Shown piece after piece: positions 11,161 through 49,600 of a stretch of DNA of 64,000 nt (positions are counted from its first letter, which is position 1; every line of letters begins with the position of its first letter). Origin of the DNA: Rhinopithecus roxellana (taxonomy: Eukaryota; Chordata; Mammalia; Primates; Cercopithecidae). A model generated the notes under the pieces. That model worked only from the letters and a program-made list of their open reading frames with translations, was not told the origin of the DNA and did no database searches. The position numbers were made by a program, and so were the translations under genes. The stretch is from contig NC_044568.1 in NCBI RefSeq assembly GCF_007565055.1, positions 25,245,936 through 25,309,935 of the forward strand. Reading direction: 5' to 3'.

Positions 11161-11183
11161 CTTACGGCAGCAAAGGAAGGTCT

Positions 11184-15362
<4,179 letters not shown>

Positions 15363-15406
15363 TCCAGCCCTGGTGCCTACTGCCAGAGGAAGCAGCACTG
15401 GGCTGG

Positions 15407-15440
15407 CCTTATCTGGTGTGGGAGTGGGAGGGGCCCTAGG
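15407..15440 (-). promoter_or_regulatory. LCAT: Candidate LCAT core promoter
   Basis: The minus strand has GATAAGG (TATA-like, about 45-51 bases upstream of the ATG), preceded by C-rich 'CCCCTCCCACTCCCACACC', consistent with Sp1-type control. The whole promoter must fit in the roughly 245 bases below the SLC12A4 poly(A) signal or overlap that gene's 3' UTR. Motif-based only. Confidence 0.4.
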
Positions 15441-15606
15441 GTCAGTGGGAGGGACGGCCTGGCCAGTGGGGGTTGTGGCCAGAGATTGCTGGAAAGGGGC
15501 ACAGCCTCAGGGAGCCGGCTCTGGGCCTGGGTTCAGTTCCGCCTTCTTCTCTTGGCGCCAGGGGAAACAGAGCCGGAGCAGCAGGAGGCCCAGAAGTACA
15601 CAATGT

Positions 15607-15612
15607 TTTATT
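15607..15612 (-). terminator. SLC12A4: SLC12A4 poly(A) signal
   Basis: AATAAA on the minus strand, about 490 bases past the SLC12A4 stop codon. Cleavage is expected near 15580-15600, just upstream of LCAT. Confidence 0.75.
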
Positions 15613-15761
15613 GAAAAAGTCAGGCCTCAGCTCGGCTGTCTCCATTCGGCTCAGCTTGGTGGGGGGCCCTGCCCATAGTTGACTGAGCCAGATCTTCCTG
15701 CAGGCAGCTGGGCTGGACTCCCTCCCTGGCTACCCTTCCCTTCATCTCTGATGGTGACATC

Positions 15762-15787
15762 CAAATAATAAATATGCAATAAATAGT
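15762..15787 (-). promoter_or_regulatory. SLC12A4: AU-rich element in SLC12A4 3' UTR
   Basis: The minus strand reads CTATTTATTGCATATTTATT followed by ATTTG, with two ATTTATT cores. These resemble mRNA-destabilising AU-rich elements. They are also AATAAA on the plus strand, but no plus-strand gene ends here. Confidence 0.45.
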
Positions 15788-16100
15788 GCTCCTGGACGGG
15801 GCTGGGCCAGCTGCCTTCAAACCCCACTCAGCCCCAACCAGTCTTCTCTGGCCAGGACAGGCCTACTGGGGTGTTAGACAGTAAAGTCCCCAAACCTCCC
15901 ACGGTCCCACAAGACCTGGGATCCATCTCCATTTTGAGGCCCAGGCCTGGTTTCCAAGGAGACCTAGCAAAGCTGGGTCCAGGACAGGGCCAGGCAAGCA
16001 GGGCTGGCAAGTGGGTGCTGGGAAGAGGCTGTTACCCCAGACCACAGCTTGTGATGTCCTGGCCAAGACCTCGACTCCAGGCCACAAGATGACACTGGGC

Positions 16101-39630
<23,530 letters not shown>

Positions 39631-39870
39631 CGCGCACACTCAGCCCCGCCGCACCCGCCGTCCTGGCCGCCCGCCGCTGTCCCCGCCGCCCCGGGCCGAC
39701 ACGCCCCGCCCGCTCGCATTCCTCCCCGCTGCGCTCACTTCCTCCGCCCGCCCCCCGGGCCGCCCCTCGGGGGCGGAGAGCGGGAGGGGCTCGTGCCGGC
39801 TCCTCCCAGAGCGGGGGCCCTGGTGGCGGGAAGACCCCTAGGCGGGGGCACTCCTACGGGCTCCACGGCT

Positions 39871-41018
39871 TGGGGGCGGGCCCGATTCCTGTGTGACGTC
39901 GGGTGAGAGGCCGCCCTCTCTGAGCCCCAGATGCGATATTTGTAAAATGGGGGAAACACACTTCCACCTAGGGGTTATTTTAGGGCTCCGTGAGATGGGT
40001 CGTGGGGTGTCCTTGCTCTGGCGCCCTGGACCGGGCAGGGCAGGCCGGACCTGCCCAGGACTGCAGAAGCCACCTGCCCAGGGCCTCCTGCCATCCCCGG
40101 ATACCTCCTTCCCATTTCAAGCGTCTGCATCCAACTTCTCCGCGACCCTGGAAACCGGACCCCCGCGAAGGTCCCGTCCCAGCCCTGGGCCCTCTAGCCG
40201 CAGCCTTTCCTGTTGGAGGCAGCTGGGGATTCTCGGTCCTTCCCCAGGGGCTGCTACGTACCCGGCAGGAAGAACACCCACATCCACCCTCCCCCGCCGC
40301 GCCTGCCCCGCTTGCCTTTTTGGGCCTGTACACTGGGTGCTTTAGCCAAGTCCCTTCATTTTAAGTTACTCTGACTATCTCACCTCCTGGGTGTTCCTCT
40401 ACGCAAGCCGTTTACTTGTTTGCTCCTAACGTTTCTTTCACTTTCTTCTCCACTGCTTCAGATTACTTATCTAGTTGGCTTTACTATTTTTTTGTCTATC
40501 AGAAAACCCCAGAGCCCATCTTACTTGTCCATCTCCACTCTTCTCCCTCGCGTGGCTCGAGTGGTGTCCTCTGAATACGCCACCTACTAGCCTCCAGCTC
40601 GGGGGTGGGGGGTGCGGAATCAGAGCCGCTGGGCCCCGCGGGACGACCCCCGAGCTTACCACCCTCTGACCCCTCCCCCAGGGCCCCCGCGGCGGGCCCT
40701 GCCGACCTGACCCACCCGCCCCTCACGCCACCTTCGGCCGCCCACAGTAGCGTCCTTCCTACTGGACTCCCTGCCCTCGCCCCTGCTCACGTGGAGCCGC
40801 CTCTTCCGAAGGAAATCCTACTAGCTCCCGGCCCATAAGGCCCTGCCCAATGCGGCCCGACCCCGACCTCTGCAGGCGCATCCCTCGCCACCCAACTCAC
40901 AGCCTCAGCCCTTCAAATCTCTCTCTCTCACCTGAGACCTGTGGAGTTTCTGGGCATCACCCACTGTTCACTCTGGGGGACATCTACCTAGCCTCTGTCC
41001 CTGCCCTCACTTATCAAA
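39871..41018. other. SLC12A4 upstream flank
   Basis: GC-rich unique sequence fading away from the CpG island. Open frames here are by-products of GC richness; no splice-consistent gene was found on either strand. Confidence 0.55.
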
Positions 41019-41815
41019 CTCCTGATCCAGGCCGGACGCGGTGGCTCACGCCGGTAATCCCAACACTTGGGGGAGGCTGAGGCGGTAGGATCACCTGAGG
41101 TGAGGAGTTTGAGACCAGCCTGGTCAAATGGTGAAACCCCATCTCTACTAAAAATACAAAAAAATTAGCTGGGCGTGGTGGCGGGTGACTGTAGTCCCAG
41201 CTAGTTGGGAGGCTGAAGCAGGAGAATCACTTGAACCCGGGAGGCGGAGGTTTCAGTGAACCGAGATGGCACCATTGCACTTCAGCAAGAGCGAAACACT
41301 GTCTCAAACAAACAAACAAAAAAACCTTCAAGGCCGGCCCGGTGGCTCACGCCTGTAATCCCAGCACTTTGGGAGGCCAAGACGGGCAGATCACAAGGTC
41401 AGGAGATCGAGACCATCCTGGTTAACAGGGCGAAACCCCGTCTCTACTAAAAATACAAAAAAATTAGCCGGGCGTGGTGGGGGCGCCTGTAGTTCCAGCT
41501 ACTTGGGAGGCTGAGGCAGGAGAATGGCGAGAACCCGGGAGGTGGAGCTTGCAGTGAGCCAAGATGGCGCCACTGCACTCCAGCCTGGGCGACAGAGCAA
41601 GACTCCCTCTCAAGAAAAAAAAAAAAAAAAAAAAAAACTAGCCGGGTGTTGTGGCGTGTGCCTGTAATCCCAGCTACTCGGGAGGCTGAGGCCGGAGAAT
41701 CACTTGAACCAGGGAGGCAGAGGTTGCAGTGAGCCAAGATAGCGACATTGCACTCCAGACTGGGCAACAGAGCAAAACTCCATCTCAAAAACAAACAAAA
41801 AACCTCCTGATCCAG
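41019..41815 (+). repeat. Composite Alu block with one outer direct repeat
   Basis: A full Alu (about 41031-41322), a second full Alu (about 41332-41637) and an Alu right arm (41638-41803) in the same direction. 'ctcctgatccag' flanks the whole block at 41019-41030 and 41804-41815. Confidence 0.75.
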
Positions 41816-42057
41816 GAGGTCTTGGTGAGGAGCACCACCTCCCTCCAGATTTCTCAGACACACGCCCTGCCTCCCCACCCCACCCCCCACCTGGAGTGGG
41901 CTGCCCTGAGCCTTTCCCTTCATAGTTTCCATTGCAGATGGAAATGGGTTGGTGGAAATCATTGATTAATATTCTGTCTACACAGTGGACTTCGCAAGGG
42001 CAGGACCCTGTCGGTCTCGTCACTCTGTTATCCTCAAAATCTGGCCGGCCCCAACAC

Positions 42058-42390
42058 TTTTTTTTTTTTTTTTTAAAGATCTTAGAGGTGTTTGTTTTAA
42101 TTTAGAGACAAGGTCTTGCTCTGTCACTTCGAGCTGGAGTGCAGTGGTGCAATCATAGCTCACTGCAGCCTCAAACTCCTCAAACGATCCTCTCCCCTCA
42201 GCCTCCCAAGTAGCTAAGATGCCACCATGCCTGGCTAATTTTATTTATTCATTTCTCATAGAGACAGGGTCTCACTATGCTGCACAGGCTGGTCTCAAAC
42301 TCCTGGGCTCAAGCGATCCTCCCACCTCGACCTCTCCTAAAGTGCTAGGATTACAGTACTTAGCCACTACTCCCAGTCCCAACACATTTT
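42058..42390 (-). repeat. Old Alu, AluJ-like (minus)
   Basis: Poly-T start, 'tagagacaaggtcttgctct', diverged throughout, ending near 'ccactactcccagtcc'. Confidence 0.78.
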
Positions 42391-42664
42391 TCAAATAAAG
42401 AATGAACAGGTGCCCTCTTAGTCTACCTCTTTGCTCTGCAAAGTTTCCCTATAGCTCCCACCCTGGCACTGCACACTCTGCAGCCTCAGGGGTAGGGTGG
42501 GGTGCTGTGCCAGGGAGATAGGCCATTACAACCCAACCAACAACCACAGAGAGGACGATGGGGAACTCCAAGGCCAGCACACAACTTCTCCCATTTCACA
42601 GCCATCACAGGAAAAATAACCTCACAGGCCAAACTCAAAAGACATTTGAGGGTTACAGACACTT

Positions 42665-42690
42665 AAAAACACACACACATACACACACAA
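42665..42690. repeat. Short (CA)n tract
   Basis: 'aaaacacacacacatacaca' followed by 'cacaaat'. Confidence 0.75.
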
Positions 42691-42735
42691 ATCAGGAAAA
42701 TTGTTAGAATATCTAGATCAAAAATTCAAAATTCA

Positions 42736-43690
42736 GCCAGGCCTGGTGGCTCCCACCTGTAATCCCAGCACTTTGGGAGGCCGAGGCAGTCAAATCACCT
42801 GAGGTCAGGAGTTCAAGACCAGCCTGGTCAACATGGTGAAACCCCATCTCTACTAGAAATACAAAAATTATACGGGTGTGATGGCAAGCACCTGTAATCC
42901 CAGCTACTCAGGAGGCTGAGGTGGGACATTTAAACCCAGGAGGTGGAGGATGTAGTGAGCTGAGATGACACCACTGCACTCCAGCCTGGGCAACAGTGCA
43001 AGTTGCCTGGGCAACTGCACTCCAGCCTGGGCGACAGAACAACACTCCATCTCAAAATAATAATAATAAAAATAAATAAATAAATAAAAATAAAACAATT
43101 AGCCTGGCGTGGTGGCATGTGCCTGTAGTCCCAACTATCTGGGAGGCTGGGACAGGAGAATCACTTGAACCCAGGAGACAGAGGTTGCAGTGAGCCAAGA
43201 TCACACCACTGCACTCCAGCCTGGATGACAGAGCCAGATTCTGTATGACAAAAAAAAAATTAGCCAGATGTGGTGGCACATGTCTGTAATCCCAGCTACT
43301 CCGGAGGCTGAGGCGCAAGAATTGCTTAAACCTGGGGGGCGGAGGTTGCAGTGAGCTGAGATGTTGAGATCACGCCACTGCACTCCAGCCTGGGCGACAG
43401 AGCAGGACTCTCTCTCTCCAAAAAAAAAAAAAAAAAAAAAAAAAGCAGGCCAGCCACCTGGGAGGTCGAGGCGGTTGGATCACCTGAGGTCAGGAGTTCA
43501 AGACCAGCAAGATCAACATGGTGAAACCCCGTTTCTACTAAAAATACAAAAATTAGTAAGGCGTGGTGGTGGGCACCTGTAATCCCAGCTATCTGGGAGG
43601 CTGAGGCAGGAGAATCGCTTGAACCTGTGAGGCAGAGGTTGCAGTGAGTCAAGATCCCACCATTGCACTCCAGCCTGGGTTGAAAAAAGA
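42736..43690 (+). repeat. Array of full and partial Alus (plus)
   Basis: One near-full Alu (about 42736-43097) with a duplicated 'ctccagcctgggc' segment near 42980-43030 and an AAT/AAAT-rich tail, two right-arm pieces (43098-43258 and 43259-43444) and a 5'-truncated Alu (43448-43690). Multiple rounds of insertion and deletion are implied. Confidence 0.75.
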
Positions 43691-43796
43691 AAAAAGCATA
43701 TGGTGATTAAGTGCTTAATGGGTATAGGGTGGGTGCCTGGGACTAAAGACACACACTACCGTGCCTGGGTCTTACATTTCTGCTTTTTTTTTCCTT

Positions 43797-44394
43797 TTTT
43801 TTTTTTTTTTTTTGAGATGGAGTCTTGTTGTATCTCCCAAGCTGGAGTGCAGTGGTGTGATCTCGGCTCACTGCAAGCTCTGCCTACCAGGTTCATGCCA
43901 TTCTCCTGCCTCAGCCTCCCAAGCAGCTGCGACTACAGGCGCTCGCCACCACACTGGGCTAATTTTTTGTATTTTTAGTAGAGATGGGGTTTCACCATGT
44001 TAGCCAGGATGGTCTCGATCTCCTGACCTTGTGATCTGCCTGCCTTGGCCTCCCAAAGTGCTGGGATTACAGGCGTGAGCCACCATGCCTGGCCATTTAT
44101 TTTATATTTTATGAGGCACAGTTTCACTCTGTTGCCCAGGCTGGAGTGCACTGGTGTGATCTCAGTTCACTGCAACCTCCTCCTCTTAGGTTCAAGCAAT
44201 TCACATGTCCTAACCTCCTGAGTAGCTGGGATTACAGGCATGTTCCACCACGCCCAGCTACTTTTTGTATTATTAGTGGAGACGGGGTTTCGCCATGTTG
44301 GCCACACTGGTCTCAAACTCCTGACCTGAAGTGATCTGCCTCACTTGGCCTCCGAAAGTGCTGGGATTACAGGCATGAACCATTGTGCCCAGCC
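43797..44394 (-). repeat. Two Alus (minus)
   Basis: About 43797-44094 (young, complete) and about 44113-44394 (older, ends 'ttgtgcccagcc'). Confidence 0.85.
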
Positions 44395-44675
44395 TCAAAA
44401 CTTATTTTAAAGTTGCCACAATGAAGATAGTATGGTATTAATATGATAAACACATAGTCCAAATAAATGGAACAGACCCATATATACAGACCCTTGGTTT
44501 ATAACATAAGTGGCACTGGAGTCATTCTTTCTCCCAATTCAAGGTTCCCATGGAAGGAACTTAGATCTGGCTCTGGCCCAACTGGAGAGGAAAGTGGCCA
44601 AAGAAAGAGGCCATTCAAGTGAGTCATGCAGACCCCATGAGTTTCCTTTCCTTTCTTTTTAATTTTTTTTTCTTT
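44395..44675. other. Unique sequence between Alus
   Basis: A/T-rich gap with a pyrimidine run near 44643-44690. No gene signal was seen. Confidence 0.5.
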
Positions 44676-45266
44676 TTTCTTTTTTTTTTTTTTTGAGACG
44701 GAGTCTCGCTCTGCCGCTCAGGCTGGAGTGCAGTGGCCAGCTCTCAGCTCACTGCAAGCTCCGCCTCCCGGGTTCATGCCATTCTCCTGCCTCAGCCTCC
44801 CGAGTAGCTGGGACTAGAGGCGCCCGCCACCTCGCCCGGCTAGTTTTTTGTATTTTTTAGTAGAGACGGGGTTTCACCGTGTTAGCCAGGATGGTCTCGA
44901 TCTCCTGACCTCGTGATCCGCCCGTCTCGGCCTCCCAAAGTGCTGGGATTACAGGCTTGAGCCACCACGCCCGGCCTTTTTTTCTTTTTTTTAAGATTTG
45001 GTGGTTCTCGAGGTCAGGAGATCGAGACCATCCTGGCTAACACGGTGAAACCCCATCTCTACTAAAAATACAAAAAATTAGCCGGGCGAGGTGGCGGGCA
45101 CCTGTAGTCCCAGCTACAAGGGAGGCTGAGGCAGGAGAATGGCGTGAACCCGGGAGGCGGAGCTTGCAGTGAGCCGAGATTGCGCCACTGCACTCCAGCC
45201 TGGGCGACAGAGCGAGACTCCGTATCAAAAAAAAAAAAAAAAAAGAAAAAAAAGATTTGGTGATTC
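44676..45266. repeat. AluY-type pair in opposite orientation
   Basis: Reverse AluY (44676-44976), then a 5'-truncated forward AluY (about 45009-45251). The second is flanked by near-identical 'aagatttggtggttct' (about 44993-45008) and 'aagatttggtgattct' (about 45252-45267), a duplicated target site. Confidence 0.8.
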
Positions 45267-45371
45267 TGTAACCCCACATTTAAAAATAAGTTTTTTAAAA
45301 AATCAGAGGACCTAATCTGAGAAATCTTTTACAAAGGTCCTCTCCAGATAATTCCAAACAAATTATTCTTT

Positions 45372-45668
45372 TTTAGGGGGGTCGGCAGGAACGGAGTCTC
45401 ACTCTTTTGCCCAGGTTGGAGTGCAGTGACGCAATCTCGGCTCACTGCAACCTCTGCCTTCTGGGTTTCAAGCGATTCTCCTGCCTCAGCCTCCCAAGTA
45501 GCTGGGACCACAGGCATGTGCCACCACGCCCGACTAATTTTTTGTATTTTTAGTAGAGATGGGATTTCACTGTGTTAGCCAGAATAGTCTTGATCTCCTG
45601 AACTCATGATCTGCCCGCCTCCACCTCCCAAATTCTGGGATTACAGGTGTGAGACACCGCGCCTGGCC
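45372..45668 (-). repeat. Alu (minus)
   Basis: Reverse Alu with a disrupted T-tail ('ttttttaggggggtcggcag') ending 'gcgcctggcc'. Confidence 0.83.
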
Positions 45669-45830
45669 AAGTTCTTTATTCTATAAATAGTATCAGCTTC
45701 TAAAAAAAACAAACACATTTAACCTCTTGGAAAGTGGGAAGCACCCCACTGTCACACTCCACGAAGGGACTGAAACTGAACTCACTTCCTTTGTGTTCTT
45801 CTGTGGGCTCAAGCTTTTAGCTTAAAATTC

Positions 45831-46053
45831 GGCGGCGCGGTGCTCAAGCCTGTATCCACCTTTGGAGGCGAGACGGGCGATCACGAGGTAGGAATCAGCA
45901 TCAACGCGTGTGAATCCCGTCTCTACTAAAAATACAAAAAACTAGGGGGCCGTGGCGGGCGTGGAGTCACTAGAGGCTGAGAGGAGATGGCCGGAGGCGG
46001 AGCCATGAGCTCCGGCCACTGCACTCCAGCCCGGCGAGAGCGAGACTCCGTCT

Positions 46054-46088
<35 letters not shown>

Positions 46089-46356
46089 ATGGCCGGGGCG
46101 TCTAAGCTTAATCCAGCACTTGGAGGCGAGGGGGATCCGTCAGGAGATCGAGACCCCTCTACCCGTGAAACCCCGTCTCTACTAAAAATACAAAAACGAG
46201 GTGGCGGCGGCCGTAGTCCCAGCTCGGGAGGCTGAGGCAGGAGAATGGCGTAAACCCGGGAGGTGGAGCTTGGCAGTGACCAAGATCCGGTCACTGCACT
46301 CCAGCCAGGGTTACAGTGTCGAGACTCTGTCCCAAAAAAAAAAAAAAAAAAAAAAA
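45831..46356 (+). repeat. Two AluY-like copies with dense small deletions
   Basis: About 45831-46087 and 46092-46356 align to AluY only if many 1-6 base gaps are allowed: 'tgtatccacctttggaggcg' stands for 'tgtaatcccagcactttgggaggccg', and 'aagcttaatccagcacttgg' for the same region in the second copy. Substitutions are few. This is unlike the decay of any other Alu here. Confidence 0.7.
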
Positions 46357-46536
46357 AGAATTTCATAAGATGCCTCTGGCCTTCCTGAGAGAGCCAAAGC
46401 TGGAGGTGAGTGGGAAGCACCCACCTTGAGCAGCTGTGGCTAGACCACAAGATCCCTCACTGACCAAGAGCCCACCTGCCCCCACTCCCGCTAGGGAGAA
46501 GGAAGGACATGTGCACCTGGCTCCATGTGTAAAATG

Positions 46537-46542
46537 TTTATT
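46537..46542 (-). terminator. DPEP3: DPEP3 poly(A) signal
   Basis: AATAAA on the minus strand, 82-87 bases past the DPEP3 stop. DPEP2 has the same layout. Confidence 0.8.
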
Positions 46543-46623
46543 CTCAGCATGTGCTTATGAATGAACTAGGACGGGGGGCTTTGTGAGACTTTGCCACAGT
46601 GACCTCTGGGGGGACCGGCTGTG

Positions 46624-49600
46624 TCAGCAAAGCCACTGGATGACAGTTGGGAAGGTGGCAGCAGCCACCAGGCCTGGAAGAAGGTATGGGGAGGCATCTG
46701 AGGACCTCCAGGGGACCCGATTGGTTGGCCACTTGGTCACCTCCAGATGCGTAGTCTGGTGTCCATTCTGAGGCACGAGGTGGGAGTGGCAGGATGTGCT
46801 CAGTTGCCCATATGGAAACTCAGCCTCCATGGGGCTCTGCGCCCTGCTCTCCTCTCTCACCTGGGGGAGGAAGTCCAAAGTCAGAGGCTCCCACAGCAAT
46901 CCCCTCCCTTGCTCAACCCACTGAACCATCCTGTCCACCAGCCCAGCTTACCTTTTCCACTTGTCTGAAGACCCGCAGCAGGTTTCCACGAAGGACACCT
47001 TGAAGCTCTTTCTCACTCCAGCTACGACTCAGCAACTCCTCTATCAGGACTGGGTATGTGGACACGTCCTCCAGCCCCTGAGGGAACCTGTGTGGCCACC
47101 CACCAGCCAGCTGTGGGACCTCAGCCCTGATCCTGGGTTAGGGCCTGCTACCCACCAGCCCTAGTCACACAGGGGAAACTGAAGGCCAAGTTCTTCAGGC
47201 TAGTAAATGCAACCGTGGAGGCTCCTGGAGGACTGGGCTTCTGTAGCCTCCACCTGCGAGCAGATGGTCAGCCCACAGCTGGTCTGCAGGGCTGGGAGTG
47301 GAGCTTATCTTGGACAGATGAGCCCTGCCTGGGGAGGGGAGTATTTAGCAAGTATGACAACTTGGAGTAGGGCCACTGAAGAGACAGGGAGAACCTAGGA
47401 AACAGGCCCTGAGAGTGGGGAGTGCCAGGTGGGCTACAAGACCAGAGCCTGTGGCTGAGGCCTGGATAGGAGGATGTCAGGATGGGAACGAAGACTAAAG
47501 GACTCCCTGCGGCACCCCAGCCAAAGAGAAACCTCAGGGAAGCACTCACCGGCCAACCCCGTCGTAATTTCCACCAATCCCGATGAACTCAGATCCAATG
47601 ACTGCCCTGATGTGGTCAAAGTGATCTAAGGTGGAAGTGAGTGTGGGCAGCACTAGGCTGGAGTTAGACCCTGGCACCAGCCCTGTCCCTAGCAATCCAG
47701 GCTGTGGCAGTTGGCTCCACAGAGCTAGCTCATGGCCAGTCATGAATCCTGAAGCGGCTACACGCTGGTCCTTGGACCTAGAGTGGGGACCTTGGAGACC
47801 CCTCTTTGGGCCTTTTCCTGCCCAGGAGCCACCCTGCCTCTGGGTTCCTTGAGAGCCTGGTGGGGCTCAGCCTGTCCTGCCCAGACATGCGGGGAATGAG
47901 AGAAGTTCAAGGATTGGGAGCAAAACCAAGAGGCATCAAACCCATCAGCACCAACTCTGGCTCCAGGTCTGGGTGGCACTGAAGAGCCGTGTCTGCTGCC
48001 TCTGGGTCATTGGGAGGTCTGCCCATTGACCAAGAGGTGCACTAGACTGCTAGAGTCGTCCCGAGGGCCCTGGCAGCCACAGCCCAAGCCGGCGCTGCAC
48101 AAAGCTGAGGTGGGACTCACCTGCCACCGTGGACACGTTAGCCAGCAGGTTGCACTGCAGCACCCCCATGGACAGTGTCACCATCACGATGCCACCATTC
48201 TTCTTCTAGAGGGATAAAGGGACACTCATCTCAGCCCTTCTGGCCTGAAATCATGCCTCCTGTGCTGTGGGGGCCCTGGTAGGACTGTGCTCCGTCCTGG
48301 CTTCAGGGGTTGGAAGAGGCTTCACCTCTCTGGGCTTGTGGGTCCCTGGCTGGAAATGACTTGGTCTTGAGTTTCAGGGATGGAGGAGGATTAACCAGCC
48401 TGTGGTCCAAGGGTGTGTGAAACCCAGCCTGGTGGCTTTCTCTGCTCAGGGTCAAGAACCTTTAGATAACACATGCCTAGCCCTAGGTTTGAGAGCTCGG
48501 ATGGCCACCCACCAGAAGCTGCAGGATGTCATCGGGAACATTCAACAAATTGTCACACACAGCTCTGGCAGCTGAGTGGGAGAAGATCACAGGAGTCCGA
48601 GACACTTCCAGGACCCTTCTCATCAAGGTGTCCGATGCATAGGACAAATCTATCATCATGCCCAGGCGGTTCAATTCCTCTACCACTTTCTGCAGAAACA
48701 ATTAGTTTTTTTTGTGGGGGAGGGTGTTGGGATGCAAAGGTATATACACATATCCATAGGGAGCAGGTGGGGTGGGGTACAAAACAGGAGTCCTCACCTC
48801 ACCAAAGCTTGTCAACCCGCTGACATTGGTGTACATGTGGTGTGTGAACTTGGTGGAACTCTCTGCCCTGCAGGACAGCCATGGAAGGGCAATTTAGCTG
48901 ATCACACCTTGGGCCATCAGGTCCTGGGAGCCCTGGGTCTATCCATCCATCCCACTTCCAGAACAGGTGCAGGACCAGCTGCTTTCTGGGACTGTGAGAG
49001 ACCCGCTGGGTGTCCAGCCTCCCTCTGCAGACCCCTTTATCCTCAACGGCCTGGTCACACCCATGCCACTGATGGGGCAGTTTCCACACCATGCCATCTA
49101 GCATCCTGGCCAGGTGCTGTGCTCACCATGGTGTATTGCAGGTGAAGGTGAGTGTCAGGTAGCGCACTCCCAGTACATAGAAACTGCGCAGCACAGACAG
49201 GCTGCTGTCCAGTGAGTGACCACCCTCCACGCCAATGAGGCAGGCCAGCTTTTGAGAGCTGTTCAGACCTAGAAGGAGGTAGAGAGTCAAGTGGTTAGAT
49301 CCCAGGAACAGAATCTCCAGAGTGACATCCTGACTATCCTCTCATCTGCGGGCCCACCTTCAGCTGAGGTCACAAGCTCAAGTTCAGAGTAGGAGGCACA
49401 CATGCGGCGAATGAGATCAATCTGCTCCAGGGCGAGGCGCACGGCAGTCTGGTCCTGGGTCTGGCATGAGACGGATGCTGACCAGAACTGAGGGTAGGTC
49501 AAGGGGTCCAGAATGAGGCCAGGGTGGTCTTCATCCCCTAGGCCTGCCACTCCTGCCTCAGACCCCATAATACCCATTTGGGTCAGTTGCCCCAAGCGAG

